The position numbers and the translations under genes were made by a program. A stretch of DNA of 32,664 nt from Bacteroidales bacterium (lineage in GTDB: Bacteria > Bacteroidota > Bacteroidia > Bacteroidales > GWA2-32-17), in the NCBI GenBank assembly GCA_026417155.1, contig JAOADU010000088.1, forward strand, positions 1-32,664, given 5' to 3'. Shown here in pieces: positions 14,199 to 22,556 of this stretch. Position 1 is the first letter of the stretch; each line of letters starts with the position of its first letter. The notes under the pieces are model-generated. The model made no database searches, was not told the origin of the DNA, and worked only from the letters and a program-made list of their open reading frames with translations.

Positions 14199-15149
14199 CT
14201 ACTCGAAGGAAAATTTTACTTTATTAACAATATCAAAAGCTACTTTAAGTGCTTGATAAGCATGTTCGAGGGTTACTATAGGTGTAGTATTTTGTTCAAT
14301 AGAATACAAAAAGGCTTTGAGTTCTTCTAAAATTGCATTATTTTGAACTATGGATGGATATTCGGAACGTAATTCTATTGATGAGGAAAGGGAAGAGTTG
14401 TGATCTAATAATCGTGCAAAAATTATTTCAGACTTTTTATTTAGAAAATCAATCGTAATGGCATTTTCTTTTTGAAAAATTTTTAATGTACGTAGATTGT
14501 CAATGGAGATGCGGCTTGATGTAAGATGAGCTATACAACCGTTTTCGAATTCTATGCGTGCGTTGGCTACATCGGGCATATTGGTTGCAATAGTTGCACC
14601 ACTGGCACTTATTTTTCTGATATTTGATTTTACTACATGTAAAATGATATCGAGATCGTGAATCATTAAGTTCAATACTACAGAAACATCTAAGCTTCTT
14701 TGTGTAAAAGGTTGCAATCGATGAGCTTCGATATATACAGGTTTATGGATGAGCGGTTCTACTGAAAGAAAGGCAGGATTAAAACGTTCGATGTGTCCTA
14801 CTTGAACTTTGACACCAGCTTCGTATGCAAATTTGATAAGTTTTTCGGCACTTTCTAAGTCGTGTGTTACTGGCTTTTCGATAAATACATGTTTTTGTTG
14901 TTTAATAGCTTCTATAGCACATTCGTAATGGCTAATGGTAGGTGTTACAATATCTACTATATCTATATCTTTTAGAATAGCTTCGTAGGAAGGGTAAGAT
15001 TTTATTTGAAATTCTTTGCTTACTGTTTCTTGTACAAGTGGATTAATATCGAAAAAGCCAACTAATTCTACTTCGGGCAATAATTGTAATGCTTTTATGT
15101 GATATTTTCCGAAATGTCCTGCACCGATAACACCTATTTTTAATGACAT
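14199..15149 (-). CDS. Gfo/Idh/MocA-family oxidoreductase, probably sugar-nucleotide specific
   Basis: The 316-residue NAD(P)-dependent oxidoreductase opens with a Rossmann motif, IGVIGAGHFGKYHIKALQ. It carries VFIEKPVTHDLESAEKL (the family EKP motif) and GHIERFNPAFL, then LNLMIHDLDIILH (the catalytic-region His/Asp segment). The HIERFNPA and MIHDLDI pattern is that of sugar-nucleotide dehydrogenases such as UDP-N-acetylglucosamine 3-dehydrogenases (GnnA-like), but substrate choice cannot be proved here. The start is set at the ATG at 15149; an adjacent TTG one codon earlier adds nothing. A TAATTTTG box lies 16 bases before the start. The neighbours downstream (lipoprotein, polyprenyl sugar transferase) point to envelope-glycan synthesis. 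Confidence 0.88.
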   Translation of the reverse strand: MSLKIGVIGAGHFGKYHIKALQLLPEVELVGFFDINPLVQETVSKEFQIKSYPSYEAILKDIDIVDIVTPTISHYECAIEAIKQQKHVFIEKPVTHDLESAEKLIKFAYEAGVKVQVGHIERFNPAFLSVEPLIHKPVYIEAHRLQPFTQRSLDVSVVLNLMIHDLDIILHVVKSNIRKISASGATIATNMPDVANARIEFENGCIAHLTSSRISIDNLRTLKIFQKENAITIDFLNKKSEIIFARLLDHNSSLSSSIELRSEYPSIVQNNAILEELKAFLYSIEQNTTPIVTLEHAYQALKVAFDIVNKVKFSFE

Positions 15150-15165
15150 CAAAATGTAATTTTTA

Positions 15166-15173
15166 CAAAATTA
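15166..15173 (-). promoter_or_regulatory. -7 box (TAATTTTG) for the oxidoreductase gene
   Basis: An exact TAnnTTTG match on the minus strand, between the terminator of the upstream T9SS gene and the ATG at 15149. No upstream TTTG box was found at the expected spacing. Confidence 0.45.
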
Positions 15174-15266
15174 AAGGTTCGTAAAAGTTGTAAAATGAAA
15201 TATTAAAAAGATTTTTCAACAATTTAGGTTTAATAAATTTTCAGTATAGAAATTTTTACAAATAGA

Positions 15267-15298
15267 AAAGAGCTCGCACGCGGATGCACGAGCTCTTT
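15267..15298 (-). terminator. Terminator of the T9SS cargo gene
   Basis: A 10-base perfect stem (AAAGAGCTCG / CGAGCTCTTT) with a 12-base loop, followed on the minus strand by a short T tract. It sits 40 bases past the stop codon at 15338 and upstream of the oxidoreductase promoter. Confidence 0.8.
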
Positions 15299-15337
15299 CG
15301 TTATTATTCAAAAACAGAATAAACTAGAGATAAATTT

Positions 15338-17245
15338 TTATTTTATAACAACTTTTGCTTCGGCGATTTTGCCATTTGCTAAATGTAGTTTAATTAAATA
15401 TGTGCCCGAAGCTAAATTAGCTTTAACTGATTGTTCATTAATATAGTCATTTAAAGTTTGAGAAAGAATTATTTTAGAGCTGTTATCAAAGATTTCGTAC
15501 TTGTTAAAGCTATAGTTAGATTTTATTGTGAAATGTTCTTTAGCAGGGTTGGGAATAATTGCAACAGTTTGTTCTTTTGATTTTGGTTTTATGTCGATGA
15601 AAGTATTGTTTCTAACATATGTTAATACTTGATTAGTTTCAACGGGTGGATTTGAATCGAAGTAAATATGTGCTTTATTAAAAACATCACCACCATTTGC
15701 AAGTGATGGAAGGCATTTAACTTTAAACATAACGTATCCATGACTACCCAACGGGTCGGAAGCAGAATCGGGAAGATTAATACCATAAAAATAAAATGTA
15801 AGTATAGAATGTTCCGAAATGTTATAAGTACATGCATGTGAAGAACCTAAGAAGGTAAATGTAGGAATATTTAACCAATTGCTCAATGTATCTTTTATAA
15901 TTATATTATGTGCAGGTGCTGTTCCTGTATTTTGGAAATGAATAGTATAAATAAATTCTTTGCTAGCAGCCGCTTCTTGAGGTGATATTTGACCTTGGGG
16001 TGATACTTCTTTGAAGTTAGGATCAAATGGAGTATTTAGAGCACCAAATAAAGTAAATTCATTGTTTAATGTATCGGCATCGGAACATAAAATGGATGCA
16101 ATAGCTTGAACGCTGAACGGAGTAACATTTGTTAATGTAGTGTCGTTTACTTCAACAGTAATGTCGAAACTACCATAACCAAACAAGGGCATATATATCG
16201 AATCCCATACTACAACTTGACCATTGACCGATGTGGGTGGAATATCAGATGTTACAAAATTCAGATTAGTATCTAAAATAACTGTTAATGTAATATATTC
16301 GTCAGTTGTACCAAGGTTTATTAAATTAATACCTATCAAGCCATTATTCCAAATGGATATATTAGTTTGCTGAGTTAAATATACCGCTACATCGCAAACA
16401 TTGGGTTGTAATTCTACTGCAAAGTCGGCATTAGTTAAATTATTGTTTACAACATAAAAGTTTGGTGTAATATTTTGTATATATAAAATTTGACCTGGTA
16501 AATATGCTCGGATAGTGTCGGGAGTGCTACATACATATCCATTATAGGTACCATTTGTATCGGTCATAAAATAAAATGAGCCACATTCGGGCGATTCAAT
16601 CATGGCATAAGGTACAGCAATATCTGCAACATCGAAAGTTAGGTTATTATTTAAGTCAATGTAAACTCTACCTGAAATGTCGGCAATATTATTACATTCG
16701 GCAATGCCAGCATTGGGTTGTCCAATATTTGTTTGTTGAAAATATACGGTTCCCTGGAGGTTTGAATAATTGGTAATTACAATAATGTAGTATTCATTGG
16801 GTTGGGCGTTGTGTATGTGAAGTGTTTCGTACGCAGCAGAATCATAGCTGCAATCTACCAAATTACCAGAAGGATAAAAATTAGGATTGGTAGTATTGTT
16901 TGGACATTGTGTACAATTTGCAGTTAAATCGGCTGTACATGGTGAATTAGGGTTTGTAAAAGGTCCCCAACAGGCAAAATCAACATCATTACCTGTAGGC
17001 GAAATAATTGAAAAAATAAAGTCTCCACCTGAAGCAACTTTTAAGTAAAACCATGCAGGATTGGGTTGTGTATATAAACAACCATACTGCGGACCGCTTT
17101 CGGCTAGTGTGTTGGTTGATAACGGATAGGTATATGTAATACCTGAACAAATTTGTAATGACTGCAGGCAACTATCGTTTAAATTTTGACAGAAAATGCC
17201 TGTATAAATAAATGTAACTAAAAAAAATGTAACAATTGTTTTCAT
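15338..17245 (-). CDS. Secreted multidomain protein with T9SS type A sorting domain
   Basis: From the ATG at 17245 this is a 635-residue exported protein; an in-frame TTG nine bases upstream is rejected because MKTIVTFFLVTFIYTGIFCQ is a normal signal peptide. Residues about 20-185 are a Cys-rich PPC-like domain common in Bacteroidota surface proteins (NPAWFYLKVASGGDF, DVDFACWGPF). Next is an SdrD B-like unit (ISGRVYIDLNNNLTFDVADI and DTNGTYNGYV), with the Asp/Asn pattern of calcium sites. A region typical of DUF11-like conserved repeats follows (FIYTIHFQNTGTAPAHNI, FNKAHIYFDSNPPVETN). The last about 75 residues are the type A sorting tail (IIPNPAKEHFTIKS, ending KIAEAKVVIK), which directs export by T9SS and cell-surface attachment. 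No enzyme domain is seen; adhesion or matrix roles are possible. Confidence 0.93.
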   Translation of the reverse strand: MKTIVTFFLVTFIYTGIFCQNLNDSCLQSLQICSGITYTYPLSTNTLAESGPQYGCLYTQPNPAWFYLKVASGGDFIFSIISPTGNDVDFACWGPFTNPNSPCTADLTANCTQCPNNTTNPNFYPSGNLVDCSYDSAAYETLHIHNAQPNEYYIIVITNYSNLQGTVYFQQTNIGQPNAGIAECNNIADISGRVYIDLNNNLTFDVADIAVPYAMIESPECGSFYFMTDTNGTYNGYVCSTPDTIRAYLPGQILYIQNITPNFYVVNNNLTNADFAVELQPNVCDVAVYLTQQTNISIWNNGLIGINLINLGTTDEYITLTVILDTNLNFVTSDIPPTSVNGQVVVWDSIYMPLFGYGSFDITVEVNDTTLTNVTPFSVQAIASILCSDADTLNNEFTLFGALNTPFDPNFKEVSPQGQISPQEAAASKEFIYTIHFQNTGTAPAHNIIIKDTLSNWLNIPTFTFLGSSHACTYNISEHSILTFYFYGINLPDSASDPLGSHGYVMFKVKCLPSLANGGDVFNKAHIYFDSNPPVETNQVLTYVRNNTFIDIKPKSKEQTVAIIPNPAKEHFTIKSNYSFNKYEIFDNSSKIILSQTLNDYINEQSVKANLASGTYLIKLHLANGKIAEAKVVIK

Positions 17246-17393
17246 AGTTCTCAATTTTTTTATAAGACATTTTAATTAAAAAAAAGTTGCCTAAATTTAA
17301 AAAAAATATATATTGAAAATGAATTTTTCGAAAAAAAATAAAGATTTAACGAAAATTAATTTTTTTAATAAGATTACGAAAAAATTTTTTCCA

Positions 17394-17401
17394 TATATTT
17401 G
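17394..17401 (+). promoter_or_regulatory. -7 box (TATATTTG) for the tetR operon
   Basis: An exact TAnnTTTG match 27 bases before the GTG start of tetR. A perfect A6T6-centred palindrome (17378-17391) lies directly upstream, and the operator candidate begins at its last base. No clear TTTG box is present at 19-21 bases. Confidence 0.5.
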
Positions 17402-17423
17402 TACGATAAAAATTAATTCGTAC
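17401..17423. promoter_or_regulatory. TetR operator candidate 1
   Basis: GTACGA and TCGTAC form a perfect 6-base inverted repeat separated by 11 bases, starting at the end of the -7 box where transcription should begin. Its core, TACG-N13-CGTA, recurs with the same spacing at 18005-18025, between tetR and the transporter gene. TetR-family proteins usually repress their own operon from such sites. Confidence 0.55.
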
Positions 17424-17428
17424 AGTTT

Positions 17429-18001
17429 GTGAAAAAATCAACGTTGAAAGATCAAATTGTTCAAATTAGTAGAGAAGTATTTTCTACGTTAGGTTTTCGC
17501 AAAGCATCGGTAGAAGAAATTGCCCGAGTATTACGGAAAAAGAAAAGTTCCATATATTACCATTTCAAATCGAAAGAATCTTTGTTTGAAGCAGTACTGG
17601 AATACGAAGCGAATATTTTACGTCAACAGGTTATGAAAAAGTTGTTGGAGCAACGATCGGCATCGGATAAATTAAAAGTATATGTAAAATCGAGAATGTT
17701 GTACATTAGGCAATTGATAAATTTTTATAATGCATTAAAAGATGATTATTTTAACCAAATGCCTTTTATAGAGAAACTTAGAAAAAAATTTGATGATGAA
17801 GAAATTGGTATAATTCGAAATATATTAGTAGAAGGTATAGTAACTAAAGAATTTAATATTACTCGACCCGACTTGGCTGCTGTTGCCATTTTTACGGCAA
17901 TGAAAGGATTAGAAATACCTTTTATGAAAGAAAATGACGATATAGAAGAAAAAATTAATTATTTAATGGATATCTTATTTTATGGAATAAAAACTAAATA
18001 A
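17429..18001 (+). CDS. TetR/AcrR-family transcriptional regulator
   Basis: The 190-residue regulator has a TetR-type DNA-binding N-terminus: FSTLGFRKASVEEIARVL followed by KKKSSIYYHFKSKESLFEAV, which is the helix-turn-helix with the characteristic YYHF recognition helix (residues about 10-60). The C-terminal part is an all-helical ligand and dimer domain with no family-specific match visible. The start is GTG at 17429, which puts the first helix at the normal distance. It heads an operon with an RND exporter, a LolA-like protein and an outer-membrane barrel, so the ligand is probably a hydrophobic molecule moved by that system. Two operator-like repeats flank it. Confidence 0.92.
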   Translation: MKKSTLKDQIVQISREVFSTLGFRKASVEEIARVLRKKKSSIYYHFKSKESLFEAVLEYEANILRQQVMKKLLEQRSASDKLKVYVKSRMLYIRQLINFYNALKDDYFNQMPFIEKLRKKFDDEEIGIIRNILVEGIVTKEFNITRPDLAAVAIFTAMKGLEIPFMKENDDIEEKINYLMDILFYGIKTK

Positions 18002-18003
18002 CT

Positions 18004-18025
18004 GTACGAAAAATTATAAAACGTA
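18004..18025. promoter_or_regulatory. TetR operator candidate 2
   Basis: GTACGA at 18004-18009 and CGTA at 18022-18025 give TACG-N13-CGTA, the same arms and spacing as the site upstream of tetR, with the flanking TGTACG also shared. One half-site is less perfect (ACGTAT). It lies in the 29-base gap before the exporter ATG and could regulate exporter expression separately. Confidence 0.45.
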
Positions 18026-18030
18026 TAAAA

Positions 18031-20397
18031 ATGAAAAAGTTTGCAACAGTCGTAATTAGTAAAAGGCAATGGATCTTATTTATTACGGGCATTTTTACTT
18101 TGTTTTTTGCTTGGCATATTCCAAAATTAAAAGTTAACCCAGATGTTATTAGTTATTTGCCCAAAGACGATTATGTGGCTATGCTTTTTGACAGCATTGG
18201 TCAAACATATCAAGGCAATACAACGGCGGTTGTTGGGTATAAATGCGATGATGTATTTACCGAAAAATCGCTAAAAGAATTAAAGGCTATAACAGATACT
18301 TTGAAATATTTTCCAGGAATCTCGTCGGTTAATTCATTAATTAATGTTATAGATATTCGCGAAGAGGATAGTGTGTTGCAAGTTGTTCCGCTAATTGATG
18401 AATATAATATACCATCTTCCAAGAAAGAGCTCGATTCTTTAAAAAATTATGTGCTTTCTAAAAATATATATCGCGGAATGCTTATTTCTAATGATGCTCA
18501 ATCGACCGTGATAACGGCTAAAATTCAACCTGATTTTAAGATTAAACGCGATTCTTTATTGCCCAAAGATTCTGTTTTGGCTACATACGTAAAAAAGTAT
18601 CCAGAGCCAATGTTCCATGTAGAATACAATCCGAAAACCGATACAATATACGTGGTAGTTAATAAAACAATTGTAGCAAATGCTTTAAAAGACAAGTTGT
18701 TGTCTATGAAGCTCGATGCACAATTATTTTTTGGAGGATTACCTTACATAACAAGCGATATAGGTTCAATTATAGCGCACGATATAGTTGTTTTAGGAAT
18801 TATCGCTTTTATTATTATTTTAATTGTACTTTATGTATCATTCAAATCGTGGAGAGGTGTTTTAATGCCTGTTTTGGCTGTTTGTATTGCTATAGTATGG
18901 GTTTTGGGATTCATGGCATTGCTTGGATTTGAAATTACCATGGTTACCAATGCCGCTCCTGTAGTATTGTTAGCAACGGGTAGTGCTTACACAATTCATG
19001 TTATTAATAGGATTATGGAAGTTTCTTTTATAGAGACTTCTAATATAAAGGACATTATTATTAAGGCATTATCCTATGTAGCTATACCTGTGTTTTTTGC
19101 TGCGGTAACCACAATGATAGGTTTTATTTCGTTTATTTTTGGTAGCTATCTTGTGATGATTGCTCAATTTGGTATCTTTACGGCTTTGGGGGTGCTTTTG
19201 TCGTTTATCATTGCTATAACTTTTGTACCAGCATTCTTATCGTATTTTCCAATAAAACACAAGCCAGAACGTATAGAACGAAGAAAACAATCACCATTGA
19301 ATATCTTTTTACAACGATTATACGAATTTAGCATTAATCACAAAAAAAGTATTATTGCAACATGGTTGGTTATTATTGTTTTCATGGGGGTAGGAATCAC
19401 TAATTTAGAACGAAGGGTAGATTTAATGGACTATTTTAAGGAAAATTATCCAATCAAAAAAACCGAACATTTTTTAAGACAAACATTTGGAGGAACTTCA
19501 TATTTATACATAAATTTCAAAGCAGATATTCAACAGTTACAAACTTTACAGGTAATGGATTCTGTTCAGCAATTTCTAAAAACTTTGCCGTCTGTTACCC
19601 ATACATTATCGGTGGTGGATATCATAAAAGAAATGAATAATGTTATGGGTGAAGGGAAGAAACTGCCCAATACACAAGAAAAAGTATACAATTTATGGTT
19701 TTTAATAGAAGGTCAGGAAATAATGTCGCAGTTAGTAGCCAACAATAATTCCGAAGCATTAGTGCAGGCTACGATCAATACTTCTGATAGTAAGATTATG
19801 GCAGAAATGGTAACTGCTATAGATAAATACATGGAAAAATACAAAAATGCCCAAATTAAGTATTATCAATCTGGCTTTCCTAGCATTTATAAAAGGCTTG
19901 ATGAAAGTTTAATTAACAGCCAATTGTATAGCTTAATTATAGCCATCATATTAGTTTATTTTATTGTAAGCTTTATACTTAAATCGCTGAAAAATGGATT
20001 ATTTGCCGTCGTTCCTATACTTGCAACTGTGGCTGTATTATTTGGCGTGATGGGTTGGTTGCATATTCCATTAGATGTAGCTACTGTTCTTGTAGCATCT
20101 GTTTCTATGGGAATAGGTATCGATTATGCTATTCATTTAATAAATCATGTAACTTACGAACAAAATTCAGGATTATCGTATATAGATAGCATTAGAAATG
20201 CTGTTACTATTAGTGGTAGAGCTATACTTATTAATGTTCTTTCTGTAACGCTTGGATTTTTAGTTATGCTATTCTCAGATTTAGTTCCATTACAGCGTTT
20301 TGGATTACTCATAGCAGTTACAATGATTACTAGTGGATTAACAACATTAACTTTATTAGTGGCATTATTGAATCTAAACAACCAAAAATCATTATAG
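18031..20397 (+). CDS. RND-superfamily (MMPL) exporter
   Basis: The 788-residue inner-membrane protein has two halves, each with one helix, a large periplasmic loop and five helices: twelve membrane segments in all (first helix about residues 14-30, second loop about residues 460-640). The second half carries the proton-relay motif GIGIDYAIHL. The matching place in the first half reads ATGSAYTIHV, without the Asp, which is also seen in other members of this predicted-exporter group (COG1033 type). Such proteins move lipids or other hydrophobic molecules out of the inner membrane, as HpnN does for hopanoids and MmpL3 for mycolates. The gene is followed after 2 bases by the LolA-like gene, implying coupled expression. 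Cargo is unknown. Confidence 0.9.
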   Translation: MKKFATVVISKRQWILFITGIFTLFFAWHIPKLKVNPDVISYLPKDDYVAMLFDSIGQTYQGNTTAVVGYKCDDVFTEKSLKELKAITDTLKYFPGISSVNSLINVIDIREEDSVLQVVPLIDEYNIPSSKKELDSLKNYVLSKNIYRGMLISNDAQSTVITAKIQPDFKIKRDSLLPKDSVLATYVKKYPEPMFHVEYNPKTDTIYVVVNKTIVANALKDKLLSMKLDAQLFFGGLPYITSDIGSIIAHDIVVLGIIAFIIILIVLYVSFKSWRGVLMPVLAVCIAIVWVLGFMALLGFEITMVTNAAPVVLLATGSAYTIHVINRIMEVSFIETSNIKDIIIKALSYVAIPVFFAAVTTMIGFISFIFGSYLVMIAQFGIFTALGVLLSFIIAITFVPAFLSYFPIKHKPERIERRKQSPLNIFLQRLYEFSINHKKSIIATWLVIIVFMGVGITNLERRVDLMDYFKENYPIKKTEHFLRQTFGGTSYLYINFKADIQQLQTLQVMDSVQQFLKTLPSVTHTLSVVDIIKEMNNVMGEGKKLPNTQEKVYNLWFLIEGQEIMSQLVANNNSEALVQATINTSDSKIMAEMVTAIDKYMEKYKNAQIKYYQSGFPSIYKRLDESLINSQLYSLIIAIILVYFIVSFILKSLKNGLFAVVPILATVAVLFGVMGWLHIPLDVATVLVASVSMGIGIDYAIHLINHVTYEQNSGLSYIDSIRNAVTISGRAILINVLSVTLGFLVMLFSDLVPLQRFGLLIAVTMITSGLTTLTLLVALLNLNNQKSL

Positions 20398-20399
20398 TT

Positions 20400-21131
20400 A
20401 TGAAACCATTAAATGTTTTAATTATTAGTTTATTATGGGCAATTACTTCAGTTGCTCAAAATGCATCTGAGGTGCTTAAAAAAATGGATGATGCAATTTA
20501 TGCCCCCAAAGATCAGTCAATTAGTATTAAAATGACGGTATATGACAAAAATGGTAAAACTTCAGTACGAGAAGCAACTACTATGCAAAAAGGGAATAAT
20601 AAGCGAATATTTCGCTTTACTTCACCTGCATCTCAAGCTGGTATAGGGATTTTATCGTTGCCCGATGATGTAATGTACTTATATATGCCTGCCTACGAAA
20701 AAGAACGACGTATTGCTTCGAGTGCCAAAAATCAAGGTTTTGCTGGCACCGATTTCAGTTATGATGATATGGAATCAAAATCATACGCAGAAAAATACGA
20801 TGCCATTTCGGTAAAAACGGAAGGTAACGATTACGTTCTTGAATTAAAACCCAAGCCAACTCATAAAACCGATTACACAAAATTAATCATTACACTTGGT
20901 AAGGATAATTATTATCCCAAAAAGGTTCAGTATTTTGATAAAACCAATAATCAAATAAAAGAATTAAATAACTCAAAAATTGAGAAAAAAGGAAACTATT
21001 GGGTTGCAACTGTGTTCGAAATGAAAGACTTACGTAAAGGGACAAAGACAGTTATGGAGTTTACATCTGTAAAATATGATAGTGGATTATCAGACGATGA
21101 GTTTACTGTTCGCAAATTAACACAAAAGTAA
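20400..21131 (+). CDS. LolA-like periplasmic carrier (outer membrane lipoprotein-sorting protein)
   Basis: The 243-residue protein has a signal peptide (MKPLNVLIISLLWAITSVAQ) and no lipobox Cys. The rest is a LolA-like half-barrel: LPDDVMYLYMPAYEKERRIA and GTDFSYDDMESKSYAEK form the signature of the COG2834-type outer-membrane lipoprotein-sorting family. C-terminal strands follow (WVATVFEMKDLRKGTKTVME). True LolA binds lipoprotein acyl chains in the periplasm. Members beside RND exporters are thought to carry other acylated or hydrophobic cargo from exporter to outer membrane. The gene is placed between exporter (2-base gap) and barrel (4-base gap), which fits a shuttle role. Confidence 0.9.
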   Translation: MKPLNVLIISLLWAITSVAQNASEVLKKMDDAIYAPKDQSISIKMTVYDKNGKTSVREATTMQKGNNKRIFRFTSPASQAGIGILSLPDDVMYLYMPAYEKERRIASSAKNQGFAGTDFSYDDMESKSYAEKYDAISVKTEGNDYVLELKPKPTHKTDYTKLIITLGKDNYYPKKVQYFDKTNNQIKELNNSKIEKKGNYWVATVFEMKDLRKGTKTVMEFTSVKYDSGLSDDEFTVRKLTQK

Positions 21132-21135
21132 TGCT

Positions 21136-22554
21136 ATGAAAAGACTTGCAATATTCAACATTTTTGTAGTTTGCTTTATTATTGTCAACGGTCAAAATGA
21201 AAATTCGGGATGGAAAGGATATGTGCAGCCCGACTATAGGGTAAATATGCATGATGGGAAGTGGCTTTGGAACGAAAATAGATTATCGCTACAGTGGGAC
21301 AAAAAATTTGAAGAAAAAGCAAGGTTTGTTACCGATATTTGGTTTAGAACATTGGGAAATCCTAATGACCCTGCCTGGCTCAAATTACCAGAAGTAAGGG
21401 AAGCAAAAATTGAAGTGTATGATTTTATCATTCCTAAACTCGATTTGACGTTGGGGCGACAACGTATGAAATGGGGAACTGCCGATAAAATAAATCCCAC
21501 AGATAATATAAACCCCCACGACTTAGAAGATATATGGGATTTTGGACGACATAAACCTAGCGATGCATTGAGCTTAAAATATTATCCTACCGAAAAAACT
21601 AAAATGGAGCTAGTATATGCTCCGTTTTTTCAACCGATACAAATGCCTGCTGGAGTTTATTCAAATTTGTTGATGCCTGAATTTTCTTTTCCCGATAGCA
21701 TGTCTATACGTCAAAAACCAGGCTATCCGCCTTTACCATTACCCAGTAAGGTTGCAATTATAGTTGATACGCTGACACTTACATATCAAAATCCCGCATT
21801 TAATATAAACCATTCGGCTTATGCGTTTCGTTTTTCGCAACACATAAAAGGCATAGATATTTCGGCTTCGTACCATTACGGGTTCGATGGAATACCCGTG
21901 CCATCGCATGCATACATTACAGTAGATAGTATGAACTTATTACAAAACAGAACATACATATCGGTAAATACAACTTTAGAGTATCCTAAATTTCATCGCA
22001 TAGGTTTAGATTTTACAACCAGCGTTAAGGGAATTGGTTTGTGGGGTGAAGCATGTTTAACAATCCCAGACAAAAATTACTTATTAAAAATTCATACTCC
22101 CGATTTGAATCAAATATTAGGAATTGATTTAGGAATAGTTAGCGAAGTGCCCGATTCAGTCATTTTCAAAAAAAACAAGCCATGGACAAAGTTTGTAATA
22201 GGAGCCGATTATACATTTGAAAATGGTATTTATGTTAATATGCAATATTTGCACGGCTTTTTACACGAACGAACATCTAAAGAACTAAATGATTATTATT
22301 TAATTAGAATGGAGAAACGAGTATTAGATGAGAAAATAAAATTAGCTCCCGTAAGTGGTGGTTTGGTAATAAATGATTATAAAGATGTTTCAAATAATTA
22401 TGCGTGGATGTGGATTCCAGAATTTGTTTATTACCCTAACGATAATACAGAAATTGCAACAGGTGTAAAAATTATTGACGGAAAAGGAAAAGGAACCTTT
22501 AACTCATTAAAAGATTTAGACGAAGTGTACTTAAGAATAAAATATTCGTTCTAA
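21136..22554 (+). CDS. Outer-membrane barrel protein (DUF1302-like)
   Basis: The 472-residue protein has a signal peptide (MKRLAIFNIFVVCFIIVNGQ) and then alternating amphipathic strands throughout, ending in a barrel-type terminal strand (EVYLRIKYSF, C-terminal Phe). The segment LDLTLGRQRMKWGTADKINP with TDNINPHDLEDIWD is the hallmark of DUF1302-type barrels. These are often encoded with RND exporters and LolA-like DUF1329 proteins in Proteobacteria that handle steroids or other hydrophobic molecules. Here it is the last gene of the tetR operon and would be the outer-membrane end of the path. Its stop lies 2 bases from the convergent fabG stop, with no clear terminator between. Confidence 0.82.
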   Translation: MKRLAIFNIFVVCFIIVNGQNENSGWKGYVQPDYRVNMHDGKWLWNENRLSLQWDKKFEEKARFVTDIWFRTLGNPNDPAWLKLPEVREAKIEVYDFIIPKLDLTLGRQRMKWGTADKINPTDNINPHDLEDIWDFGRHKPSDALSLKYYPTEKTKMELVYAPFFQPIQMPAGVYSNLLMPEFSFPDSMSIRQKPGYPPLPLPSKVAIIVDTLTLTYQNPAFNINHSAYAFRFSQHIKGIDISASYHYGFDGIPVPSHAYITVDSMNLLQNRTYISVNTTLEYPKFHRIGLDFTTSVKGIGLWGEACLTIPDKNYLLKIHTPDLNQILGIDLGIVSEVPDSVIFKKNKPWTKFVIGADYTFENGIYVNMQYLHGFLHERTSKELNDYYLIRMEKRVLDEKIKLAPVSGGLVINDYKDVSNNYAWMWIPEFVYYPNDNTEIATGVKIIDGKGKGTFNSLKDLDEVYLRIKYSF

Positions 22555-22556
22555 TC

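Noticed and set aside
15622-15837. A 71-codon minus-strand frame inside the T9SS gene.
   Set aside because: It overlaps the cargo gene in another frame and shows no start signal or recognisable domain.
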